5,872 nucleotides of DNA, from NCBI GenBank assembly GCA_026993285.1, contig JALWTZ010000228.1, positions 1 to 5,872 of the forward strand, written 5' to 3'. The position numbers and the translations under genes are program-made. This DNA comes from Lysobacterales bacterium. GTDB lineage: Bacteria; Pseudomonadota; Gammaproteobacteria; Xanthomonadales; S139-57. Shown one piece after another: positions 1 through 4,640 of this stretch. The notes below the pieces were generated by a model. That model saw only the letters and a program-made list of their open reading frames with translations. It had not been told where the DNA came from and ran no database searches. Numbering within the stretch: the stretch's first letter is position 1; every line of letters starts with the position of its first letter.

Positions 1-115
1 GGCCGATGCCCCGCAGGCTCATGCCATCCAGGGCCGGGCCCTTGGCTTTCTCGCTGGCGGCCACGGCCGGCAGGGACAACATCAACGACAACAAAACAAT
101 GACAACACGACGCAT
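1..115 (-). CDS. N-terminus of an exported protein, possibly BNR-repeat/sortilin-like (partial)
   Basis: Thirty-eight codons are visible before the gene runs off the left edge. Residues 1-20 form a Sec signal peptide: MRR, then a hydrophobic core, then a PAVAA cleavage site followed by SEKAKG. The ATG is preceded on the minus strand by GGGAG (plus 124-128) with an 8-base spacer, which supports the start. The mature N-terminus contains LDGMSLRGIG. A similar LKGMxFRSIGPA opening occurs in large exported beta-propeller proteins with BNR/sortilin-like repeats, often annotated as glycosyl hydrolases. That family assignment is a guess from ten residues; the signal peptide and the reading frame are much firmer. 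The gene is divergent from the DUF2892 gene, with about 160 bp between them. Confidence 0.6.
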   Translation of the reverse strand, partial: MRRVVIVLLSLMLSLPAVAASEKAKGPALDGMSLRGIG

Positions 116-273
116 GGGGCAGGCTCCCGGGCTACTGACAACCGGGCCATGTAAGCGCAAAGCGCGGGAAAAGGCAATGTGCCACAAGCCACGGTTGGCC
201 CGCCATCCATGGTCATCCGCCGTCATCTGTGGCATGGTATCGCGCAATCACAACACGATGGAGGAGAAGAGAG

Positions 274-498
274 ATGACTGTACAACGCGCAATCACCGCC
301 ATGGCCGGGTTCATGATCCTGCTCAGCCTGGGGCTGGGCCATTTCACCGGCCAGATCGACATCACCCAGCCTTCCTGGCTGTGGCTCACCGCCTTTGTGG
401 GCCTGAACCTGTTTCAATCATCCTTCACCGGCTTCTGCCCGGCCGCCAAGGTCTTCAAGGCCCTGGGCATGAAAGACCTGGAAACCAGCTGCGGCTGA
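274..498 (+). CDS. YgaP-like DUF2892 small inner-membrane protein
   Basis: A 74-residue protein with two predicted membrane helices (about residues 6-23 and 34-53), followed by the family's hallmark GFCPAAKVFKALGMK, with Cys55 just after the second helix. This matches the DUF2892/YgaP transmembrane family, short hydrophobic proteins found alone or fused to rhodanese domains. In E. coli YgaP the partner domain is a rhodanese; here no rhodanese is fused or adjacent. The start at 274 is chosen over the upstream in-frame ATG at 229 because a purine-rich GAGGAGAAGAG (261-271) lies directly before it and because family members start with M(T/N)V-R. The gene appears monocistronic and ends shortly before a perfect hairpin. 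The exact role is unknown; a link to sulfur or redox metabolism is only family-level inference. Confidence 0.88.
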   Translation: MTVQRAITAMAGFMILLSLGLGHFTGQIDITQPSWLWLTAFVGLNLFQSSFTGFCPAAKVFKALGMKDLETSCG

Positions 499-509
499 CC
501 CCATCTTGC

Positions 510-540
510 TCACACCGGGCGCCAATTGCGCCCGGTGTGA
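510..540. terminator. Perfect hairpin after the DUF2892 gene, terminator-like
   Basis: TCACACCGGGCGC (510-522) pairs perfectly with GCGCCCGGTGTGA (528-540) around a five-base loop CAATT, giving a 13-bp GC-rich stem 11 bases after the DUF2892 stop codon. No T-run follows on the plus strand, so it is a strong hairpin but not a canonical intrinsic terminator. It separates the DUF2892 gene from the next promoter. Confidence 0.6.
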
Positions 541-568
541 AACCCGCCCCGCTTTCTGTCGCTCCAAT

Positions 569-584
569 ACGGTATAACGGTATA
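569..584 (+). promoter_or_regulatory. Candidate -10 region with tandem ACGGTATA
   Basis: ACGGTATA occurs twice back to back (569-576, 577-584). The first copy creates TATAAC (573-578), a 5/6 match to the -10 consensus; the second gives TATAGC (581-586). No convincing -35 lies 16-18 bases upstream of either. It is the only promoter-like element between the hairpin at 510-540 and the next gene, so it is the likeliest place for transcription of that gene to start. Confidence 0.35.
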
Positions 585-609
585 GCAACACTGTGAACAG
601 GAGGCCAAG

Positions 610-1185
610 ATGACGGGAACCCCCGGCAGAGAAAGCCTGATCCTCGAACCCACCGCCATGAGTGCCTGGCACCGGCTGGTACGAGAGGCGGCCGAAGCCT
701 GCCAGGTGCGGCTGGACGAAAACCTGGAAGGCTACCTGGTACAAACCCTGATCCACCTCACCCGCGATCTGGAACTGGGCCAGCACGCCGTGGCTCTGCA
801 ATACCTGCGGGCGTTGCAGCAAACCGGTCACCAGGCCGGCGTGGACCTGCGCCGGGTGGGCGACCACTGTCTGCTGCTGGCCGGCCTCTACCCCGGCCTG
901 GCCCGCAAGCGCATGGTGCGCGTCTCCTACTTCGTGCAGATGGGCCGTTCGGCCTACGCCCACCTCAGCGACCGGCTGGAACAGCAACAGCAATGGCTCT
1001 ACCGCCAGCTATCCGAGGCTTTTGTTCATCTCACCGACGTACTGCACGGCCTGCGCGGTGAACCGCCCTTCAGCGAACTGGAAGCCATGGAATACTGGCA
1101 GGACACCGGCAGCCCCGCCCAATACCGCCGCCTGCGCCAACGCTTCGGGCCGGGCTGGGTCAGCGAACCGCCGGCGGGTGGCTGA
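610..1185 (+). CDS. Conserved-looking hypothetical protein, all-helical
   Basis: A 191-residue protein that I do not recognise. The start at 610 is well supported by a perfect AGGAGG (599-604) with a 5-base spacer. The composition is soluble and leucine/glutamine-rich, with long amphipathic helical stretches (for example residues 40-70 and 118-150, including an EQQQQW segment), and there is no signal peptide or membrane segment. No catalytic motif stands out. Base composition and codon choice match the housekeeping genes in the window, so it looks native. It is preceded by a strong hairpin and followed by 86 bp before vapB, which suggests a separate transcription unit. The cytoplasmic location is inferred. 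Confidence 0.75.
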   Translation: MTGTPGRESLILEPTAMSAWHRLVREAAEACQVRLDENLEGYLVQTLIHLTRDLELGQHAVALQYLRALQQTGHQAGVDLRRVGDHCLLLAGLYPGLARKRMVRVSYFVQMGRSAYAHLSDRLEQQQQWLYRQLSEAFVHLTDVLHGLRGEPPFSELEAMEYWQDTGSPAQYRRLRQRFGPGWVSEPPAGG

Positions 1186-1271
1186 ATGCGCTCCCTAACC
1201 CGGCAGCTTGCCTCACGCCATCCACCATAGCAAAATGCGCATGTACAGCCAGAGCAATACACATACAAGCC

Positions 1272-1466
1272 ATGCGTACCAACATTGTCATTGGTGACAA
1301 ACTCCTGTCCGAGGCCCTCAAGGCCTCCGGCCTGCGCACCAGGAAGGAAGCCGTGGAAGCCGGCCTCAAGGCCCTGATCCGGCTGGAGAAACAGGCGAGC
1401 ATCCGCAACCTGCGCGGCAAGCTCGAATGGACCGGCGACCTGGATGCCATGAGAAAGGATGGATGA
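1272..1466 (+). CDS. vapB: VapB-type antitoxin of a type II toxin-antitoxin system (orphan)
   Basis: A 64-residue protein starting MRTNIVIGDKLLSEALKASG and ending GDLDAMRKDG. It matches the VapB family with the DUF2191-type domain: an N-terminal DNA-binding part, the TRKEAVEAGLKALIRLEKQ helix, then the RNLRGKLEWTGDLDAMR tail that binds the VapC toxin. In the family this antitoxin neutralises a PIN-domain RNase and represses its own promoter. The length is normal for the family and no key part is missing. No Shine-Dalgarno is visible before the ATG, and an in-frame TAG at 1227-1229, with no intervening start codon, rules out a longer form. The partner toxin gene starts 4 bases inside the end of this one, the usual vapBC overlap, but is destroyed after about four codons. 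The antitoxin is therefore an orphan. Confidence 0.88.
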   Translation: MRTNIVIGDKLLSEALKASGLRTRKEAVEAGLKALIRLEKQASIRNLRGKLEWTGDLDAMRKDG

Positions 1467-1489
1467 TACTGGCCAGTGCCAATGTATAG
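1463..1489 (+). pseudogene. vapC: 5' remnant of vapC toxin gene
   Basis: The ATG at 1463 overlaps the vapB stop as ATGGATGA, the standard translationally coupled vapBC junction. The frame reads M-I-L-A-S-A-N-V-stop. VapC PIN-domain toxins of this type start MIL(V/A)D(T/S)SVWID, so MILA is the genuine toxin start and the sequence departs from the family at codon 5, exactly where the invariant catalytic Asp should be. No further PIN-domain residues could be found in any frame of the AT-rich DNA beyond. The remnant shows where the native locus was cut. Confidence 0.72.
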
Positions 1490-1575
1490 CTCGATAATTT
1501 CAAGCACTTAGTAACTCCTGAGACCTGCTCCCTTATACAGTACATAGTCCCTAATTCTGTATTCATGGCACTGGC
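1472..1575. repeat. Inverted repeat bounding ~100 bp at the vapC break
   Basis: GCCAGTGCCAATG (1472-1484) and CATGGCACTGGC (1564-1575) are reverse complements over 12 bases with one bulged A. The left arm also forms part of a 10-bp palindrome ACTGGCCAGT (1468-1477). The left arm coincides with the point where vapC stops resembling its family. The enclosed ~80 bp has no open frame of note. It could be a miniature non-autonomous element, the relic of an IS end, or fortuitous; no transposase is present and no target duplication was found. Confidence 0.45.
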
Positions 1576-1684
1576 ACTCTTCTAAACACACGAATCTGAT
1601 CCAACAAACCCGCCAGGCCTTTCTATTTGATATTTTCAACCTTGTTCATTAAAAAAATTCCATCTTCGCTTCTGCTTTGTAGCA

Positions 1685-1712
1685 TATTGTAGAAAAATAT
1701 TTATATACAATA
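1685..1712. promoter_or_regulatory. Dyad TATTGTA-n14-TACAATA upstream of the -35
   Basis: TATTGTA (1685-1691) and TACAATA (1706-1712) are perfect inverted 7-mers whose centre lies inside another palindrome, AAATATTT (1695-1702). The dyad ends six bases before the TTGACT -35 box, placing it about 55 bp upstream of the predicted transcription start, a position typical for an activator. The whole area is AT-rich, so some symmetry is expected by chance. Confidence 0.4.
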
Positions 1713-1718
1713 ACGGAT

Positions 1719-1746
1719 TTGACTTTTTAAAATTTGTGCATAGAAT
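1719..1746 (+). promoter_or_regulatory. Sigma70-type promoter of the lipoprotein/protease unit
   Basis: TTGACT (1719-1724, 5/6 to TTGACA) and TAGAAT (1741-1746, 5/6 to TATAAT) are separated by 16 bases, and the upstream DNA is A/T-rich. This is the best promoter match in the window. Transcription would start near 1753, giving a leader of about 50 bases before the ATG at 1802. Confidence 0.68.
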
Positions 1747-1777
1747 GCGCATCTGCGCAGAATGAATTATGCGCATG
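1745..1777. promoter_or_regulatory. Three TGCGCA palindromes over the start site, candidate operator
   Basis: TGCGCA occurs at 1746-1751, 1754-1759 and 1770-1775; the first and third are extended to ATGCGCAT. Their centres are 8 and 16 bp apart, in AT-rich DNA where this word is unexpected. They overlap the end of the -10 box, the predicted start site and the early leader, which would suit a repressor. The same ATGCGCAT is found once upstream of vapB (1235-1242). Confidence 0.35.
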
Positions 1778-1786
1778 GACCCAAGA

Positions 1787-1792
1787 AAGGAG
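1787..1792 (+). promoter_or_regulatory. Ribosome binding site AAGGAG that fixes the ATG at 1802
   Basis: AAGGAG lies 9 bases before ATG 1802. It is the only good ribosome site upstream of the long open frame ending at 2387, yet it serves a start codon in a different frame. This is the key evidence that the heptamer tract has shifted the reading frame. Confidence 0.8.
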
Positions 1793-1801
1793 TATATTTT
1801 T

Positions 1802-2387
1802 ATGAAACACCAAACACCAAACACCAAACACCAAACACCTTCTATTAAAACCAACCACCATCATAACCCTTTCTCTTCTACTAGGGGCTTGTGTTATCAA
1901 TCTAGGTATAACAGGCGCACGAGTGTGGCTACAATGCGAACTACCTGAGTTTGCTTGCAAATGGAAAGAAAGAATTGATGGCCAGTTTGACAAGACAGCT
2001 CTAACAGAAGATCAAATTGATCAGTTCAACCCTGCCCTAATTTATATTGAAACCAGCTCCTCTAATATACTACCTACATTTGCACAGACTATGGCAAATA
2101 TTCCCCTCTTGGATGGCTACAACACCATCAGCTCTCGTAGTTTTAATTTATACAGATCAGGAAATAGATATTATCTTTCTGACCCCTATTCCGTAAAAAC
2201 ATGGTTACTCTCCAATGCAGAGACTTTCGATACGGTTGATATTGAATTGCCAAATATGGATTTTATTGAACAAACGGGAAATAATAATGTTGTTATTGAA
2301 CTATTCTACAATGATGATCTGATTGGAGGAGGAAGTTTCTCGGCATATCTGGGTGGCAACAATTGTACAAATTGTCAGCAACAGTAA
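1802..2387 (+). CDS. Putative phase-variable lipoprotein, currently out of frame
   Basis: ATG 1802 with a strong ribosome site begins a frame that passes through five AAACACC repeats and stops at 1946-1948 after 48 residues. The frame ending at 2387 is open from 1806 but has no ATG, GTG or TTG before a poor GTG at 1923. Removing one unit or adding two joins them (192 or 199 residues). With a single unit the product starts MKHLLLKP and continues through a hydrophobic core to SLLLGAC, a lipobox with Cys21 as the lipidated residue and Val at +2, which in enterobacteria favours the outer membrane. The mature part, about 165 residues, is acidic and rich in Asn, Ser and Tyr, and ends NNCTNCQQQ; it contains other Cys in the LQCELPEFACK segment. 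I recognise no domain. It is AT-rich like the next gene and unlike the flanks. Alternatives are a decaying pseudogene or a short protein from GTG 1923. Confidence 0.7.
1805..1839 (+). repeat. Five tandem copies of the heptamer AAACACC
   Basis: Perfect direct repeats occupy 1805-1811, 1812-1818, 1819-1825, 1826-1832 and 1833-1839, starting at the second codon of the gene. Since 7 is not a multiple of 3, each gain or loss of a unit moves the reading frame by one. In translation three units add the seven residues QTPNTKH. The tract is placed in the n-region of the predicted signal peptide, where extra residues can be tolerated. Confidence 0.95.
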
Positions 2388-2393
2388 CCGAAC

Positions 2394-2421
2394 CCGTGCT
2401 GCTGTAGATACAGCAGCACGG
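2394..2421. terminator. Perfect intercistronic hairpin between lipoprotein and protease genes
   Basis: CCGTGCTGCTG (2394-2404) pairs perfectly with CAGCAGCACGG (2411-2421); two more bases on each side of the loop are also complementary. It starts 7 bases after the lipoprotein stop. No T-run follows on the plus strand (the next bases are CATTGCGAATAAAAAAGG), so it is more likely an mRNA-stabilising or attenuating hairpin than an efficient terminator, leaving the protease gene probably cotranscribed. Confidence 0.55.
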
Positions 2422-2447
2422 CATTGCGAATAAAAAAGGACCTAATC

Positions 2448-3308
2448 ATGCGACTTCTCATCCTGATTCTTATCATTTCACCCGTACTGGCAAATGCTGG
2501 AGTTACCAAAAACCAAATGAATGGATTCTTTGTTAACAACAGCAAGTTTATCCAATGGGATGCCTACTCCATCAACTACAAGGAAAAAGCTTCTTCCTGC
2601 AACCGACCGGTTGACAGGTGGAAAGATGGCTTGTGGCGAGTAGAAACTCTGGTTCCCTGCAAAGCCAAACCTACCGATCCACAAATCAAAAAAGCAAATG
2701 CACTTTTCAAGAAAATACTTTCTGAATTACACTCCAGTGAGCAACAGCTCTTCAAAGACCAGGAAGTTAAACTCAAGCTGGTCATGGTGCCAAATACCAT
2801 GAACTTTCGCTGGAAAAAGAAGGCCGCATATCGTAATCGCATCCCCTTGCTACTGGTCCAGTCACTGGGAGATGATGTGAACCTACAGACAAGACTCTGG
2901 ATTGAAACCATATATCATGAACTGAGCCATGCCATTCTGTTAAACAAACGCATAGAAGGTGATATTAAACCCGGTTATCCAGAAGAGGTTTTTTCGACCA
3001 TTATGGGGCAATGCGCAAAATACATGGCAGGCTCCGATGACATAGGGCAGCTGCCTTTGCCTGACCTTTATGCGTTTTATCAATCCGGCAAGCCCCTGAG
3101 CGAGTATTACAGCAAAATCGGAATGGAAGAAGTCATCAACTCTCAAGGAGACAGCAACGGAAGCGAACCGGTAGAACAATACATTCGTGCCGCATTCATG
3201 CTTTGGGACCGCTTTGGTCGCCACCCCAAAAACCATGACGAAGTAATCAGCTATTGCAACAACCTGGCCATGAATCCGAATCGGATATTCGATGAACTGA
3301 AACAATAA
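2448..3308 (+). CDS. Exported putative zinc metalloprotease (HExxH)
   Basis: A 286-residue protein. Residues 1-17 are a Sec signal peptide (MRLLILILII core, ANA cleavage site before Gly18). His157-Glu158-Leu-Ser-His161 in the helix IETIYHELSHAIL is an HExxH zincin motif; Glu179/Glu180 in YPEEVFSTIMGQ, 18-19 residues further, could supply the third zinc ligand as in gluzincins. Cys51, Cys71, Cys189 and Cys270 could form two disulfides in the periplasm. I cannot name a peptidase family. The ATG at 2448 is preferred over TTG 2424 because AAGGA (2436-2440) lies 7 bases before it and the signal peptide then starts correctly. It is separated from the lipoprotein frame by 60 bp containing a hairpin, shares its low GC, and converges on tyrS with only 25 bp between stop codons. 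The substrate is unknown. Confidence 0.8.
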   Translation: MRLLILILIISPVLANAGVTKNQMNGFFVNNSKFIQWDAYSINYKEKASSCNRPVDRWKDGLWRVETLVPCKAKPTDPQIKKANALFKKILSELHSSEQQLFKDQEVKLKLVMVPNTMNFRWKKKAAYRNRIPLLLVQSLGDDVNLQTRLWIETIYHELSHAILLNKRIEGDIKPGYPEEVFSTIMGQCAKYMAGSDDIGQLPLPDLYAFYQSGKPLSEYYSKIGMEEVINSQGDSNGSEPVEQYIRAAFMLWDRFGRHPKNHDEVISYCNNLAMNPNRIFDELKQ

Positions 3309-3333
3309 CCCTGCAAAAGCTTTTCTATTCTGT

Positions 3334-4548
3334 TTATACCAACTTCACCCGCGCAAACTTGCGCTTGCCCACCTGCACCACCAGGCTTTGCCCGGCGGGC
3401 AGGCGCAGGTTGCGCTCGCTGACCTTTTCCCCGTCCAGTTTCACCGCGCCCTGCTGAATCATGCGCAAGGATTCGCTGGTGCTGGCGGTCAGGCCCGCTT
3501 CGCGCAACAGCACGGCCACCGGCAGGCCGTCGGCACCGGCTTCCAGGGTCAGCTCGGGCATGTCGTCGGGCAGCTGGTTTTTCTGGAAACGCTGGATGAA
3601 ATCCTCCTGCGCCCGCCGGGCGGCGGCGGCATCGTGGAAACGGGTGATGATCTCCTCGGCCAGCAGGAACTTGATATCCCGCGGGTTGGCGCCTTCTTCC
3701 ACCTGCTGTTTCAGCCGGGCGATTTCCGCCGTGCTGCGGAAACTGAGCAGGTCGAAATAGCGCCACATCAGGCTGTCGGAGATGGACATGATCTTGCCGA
3801 ACATTTCTTCCGGCGTATCGGTCACGCCGATGTAGTTGCCCAGGGACTTGGACATCTTCTGCACCCCGTCCAGCCCTTCCAGCAGGGGCATGGTCAGCAC
3901 CACCTGCGGCGGCTGGCCATACTGCTGCTGCAGGTGACGGCCCATGAGCAGGTTGAACTTCTGGTCGGTGCCGCCCAGCTCCACATCGGCCCGCAGGGCC
4001 ACCGAATCGTAGCCCTGAATCAACGGGTAGAGAAATTCATGCACCGCGATGGGCTGGTTGCCGCGAAAACGCTTGTCAAAGTCGTCCCGCTCCAGCATGC
4101 GGGCCACGGTGTACTGGGCCGCCAGCTTGATCAGCCCGTCGGCACCCAGCGCATCCATCCATTCGGAATTGCGCCGCACCTCGGTACGTTCGGGGTCGAG
4201 AATCTTGAACACCTGTTCCTTGTAGGTTTCGGCGTTGGCGGCCACTTCCTCCCGGGTGAGCGGCTTGCGGGTGACATTCTTGCCGGTGGGGTCGCCGATC
4301 ATGCCGGTGAAATCCCCGATGAGAAAGATCACCTGGTGACCCAGTTGCTGGAACTGGCGCAGCTTGTTGATCAGCACGGTATGGCCCAGATGGATATCCG
4401 GGGCCGTGGGGTCGAAACCGGCCTTGATCCGCAGGGCACGGCCTTCGGCAGCCGCCTTTTTCAGCCGTTGTTCCAGCTCGTCCAGCTTGATGATTTCATC
4501 GGCGCCACGGCCGATTTCGGCCAGCGCTTCGTCAACGGATGGGCTCAT
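3334..4548 (-). CDS. tyrS: Tyrosyl-tRNA synthetase
   Basis: A 404-residue class Ic aminoacyl-tRNA synthetase that charges tRNA-Tyr with tyrosine using ATP in the cytoplasm. The Rossmann catalytic domain carries the HIGH signature as His53-Leu-Gly-His56 in PDIHLGHT and the KMSKS loop at 231-235 (QKMSKSLGN), with the tyrosine-site segment LGGTDQKFN at 191-199. An S4 RNA-binding domain occupies about 341-404. The KMSKS form and the length fit the TyrZ-like branch of bacterial TyrRS rather than the E. coli type with KFGKT. The start at 4548 (MSPSVDEALAEI) has GGTGGA 7 bases upstream; a longer in-frame extension to 4704 would run through the terminator of the preceding gene and is rejected. No intrinsic terminator is obvious in the 25 bp to the convergent protease gene. 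Base composition is that of the native chromosome. Confidence 0.97.
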   Translation of the reverse strand: MSPSVDEALAEIGRGADEIIKLDELEQRLKKAAAEGRALRIKAGFDPTAPDIHLGHTVLINKLRQFQQLGHQVIFLIGDFTGMIGDPTGKNVTRKPLTREEVAANAETYKEQVFKILDPERTEVRRNSEWMDALGADGLIKLAAQYTVARMLERDDFDKRFRGNQPIAVHEFLYPLIQGYDSVALRADVELGGTDQKFNLLMGRHLQQQYGQPPQVVLTMPLLEGLDGVQKMSKSLGNYIGVTDTPEEMFGKIMSISDSLMWRYFDLLSFRSTAEIARLKQQVEEGANPRDIKFLLAEEIITRFHDAAAARRAQEDFIQRFQKNQLPDDMPELTLEAGADGLPVAVLLREAGLTASTSESLRMIQQGAVKLDGEKVSERNLRLPAGQSLVVQVGKRKFARVKLV

Positions 4549-4577
4549 TGCGCATTCCACCAGAGGGCAAAGGGCGG

Positions 4578-4583
4578 ATTCTA
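4578..4583 (-). promoter_or_regulatory. Possible -10 box of tyrS
   Basis: On the minus strand TAGAAT (5/6 to consensus) lies 29 bases before the tyrS ATG, between it and the upstream terminator. No good -35 is found at 16-18 bp, where the terminator T-run and stem would be. The terminator upstream implies tyrS needs its own promoter, and this is the best candidate. Confidence 0.3.
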
Positions 4584-4597
4584 CTCGCGCGCCGGTC

Positions 4598-4629
4598 AAA
4601 AACGAAGCCTCCCATTGCAGGAGGCCTCG
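4598..4629 (-). terminator. Rho-independent terminator of the NTF2-like gene
   Basis: Reading the minus strand, CGAGGCCTCC (4629-4620) pairs with GGAGGCTTCG (4612-4603) with one G-U pair and a 7-base loop, followed at once by five T (4602-4598). It begins 11 bases after the stop codon of the upstream gene at 4641 and so separates that gene from tyrS. Confidence 0.88.
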
Positions 4630-4640
4630 GCAACCCGGTC

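Larger units (their letters stand above)
1490..1801. other. AT-rich gene-free stretch leading into the lipoprotein promoter
   Basis: Apart from the right arm of the inverted repeat (1564-1575), this 310-bp stretch contains no credible gene on either strand; short open frames lack ribosome sites and resemble nothing known. The base composition drops sharply compared with the flanking genes and stays low through the two following genes. The right half (from about 1680) holds the regulatory elements listed separately. No tRNA, attC or integrase sequence was recognised. Confidence 0.6.

Noticed and set aside
6..596. Plus-strand frame across the left end
   Set aside because: Overlaps the signal-peptide gene on the minus strand and the DUF2892 gene in another frame; composition is that of a shadow.
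1186..1230. Fourteen-codon frame starting right after the 610-1185 stop
   Set aside because: No ribosome site beyond chance coupling and no recognisable peptide; overlaps the vapB promoter area.
1471..1590. Integron attC site after vapB (a cassette-like arrangement)
   Set aside because: The inverted repeat lacks the RYYYAAC and GTTRRRY core sites, and no intI or second cassette is visible.
1805..1839. CRISPR-like or iteron array
   Set aside because: Units are 7 bp with no spacers, no cas or replication genes nearby, and the tract lies inside a coding start.
1636..1993. Minus-strand frames encoding GVWCLVF-type repeats
   Set aside because: They only reflect the AAACACC tract read backwards; such peptides are a common artefact of heptamer repeats and lack ribosome sites.
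2424..2447. TTG start for the protease gene
   Set aside because: It would place eight charged residues before the signal peptide; the ATG at 2448 has the AAGGA site at proper distance.
3313..3331. GCAAAAGCTTTTC followed by T-rich DNA as a terminator between protease and tyrS
   Set aside because: The self-complementary part is only AAAAGCTTTT with no loop possible without losing most pairs; too weak to call.
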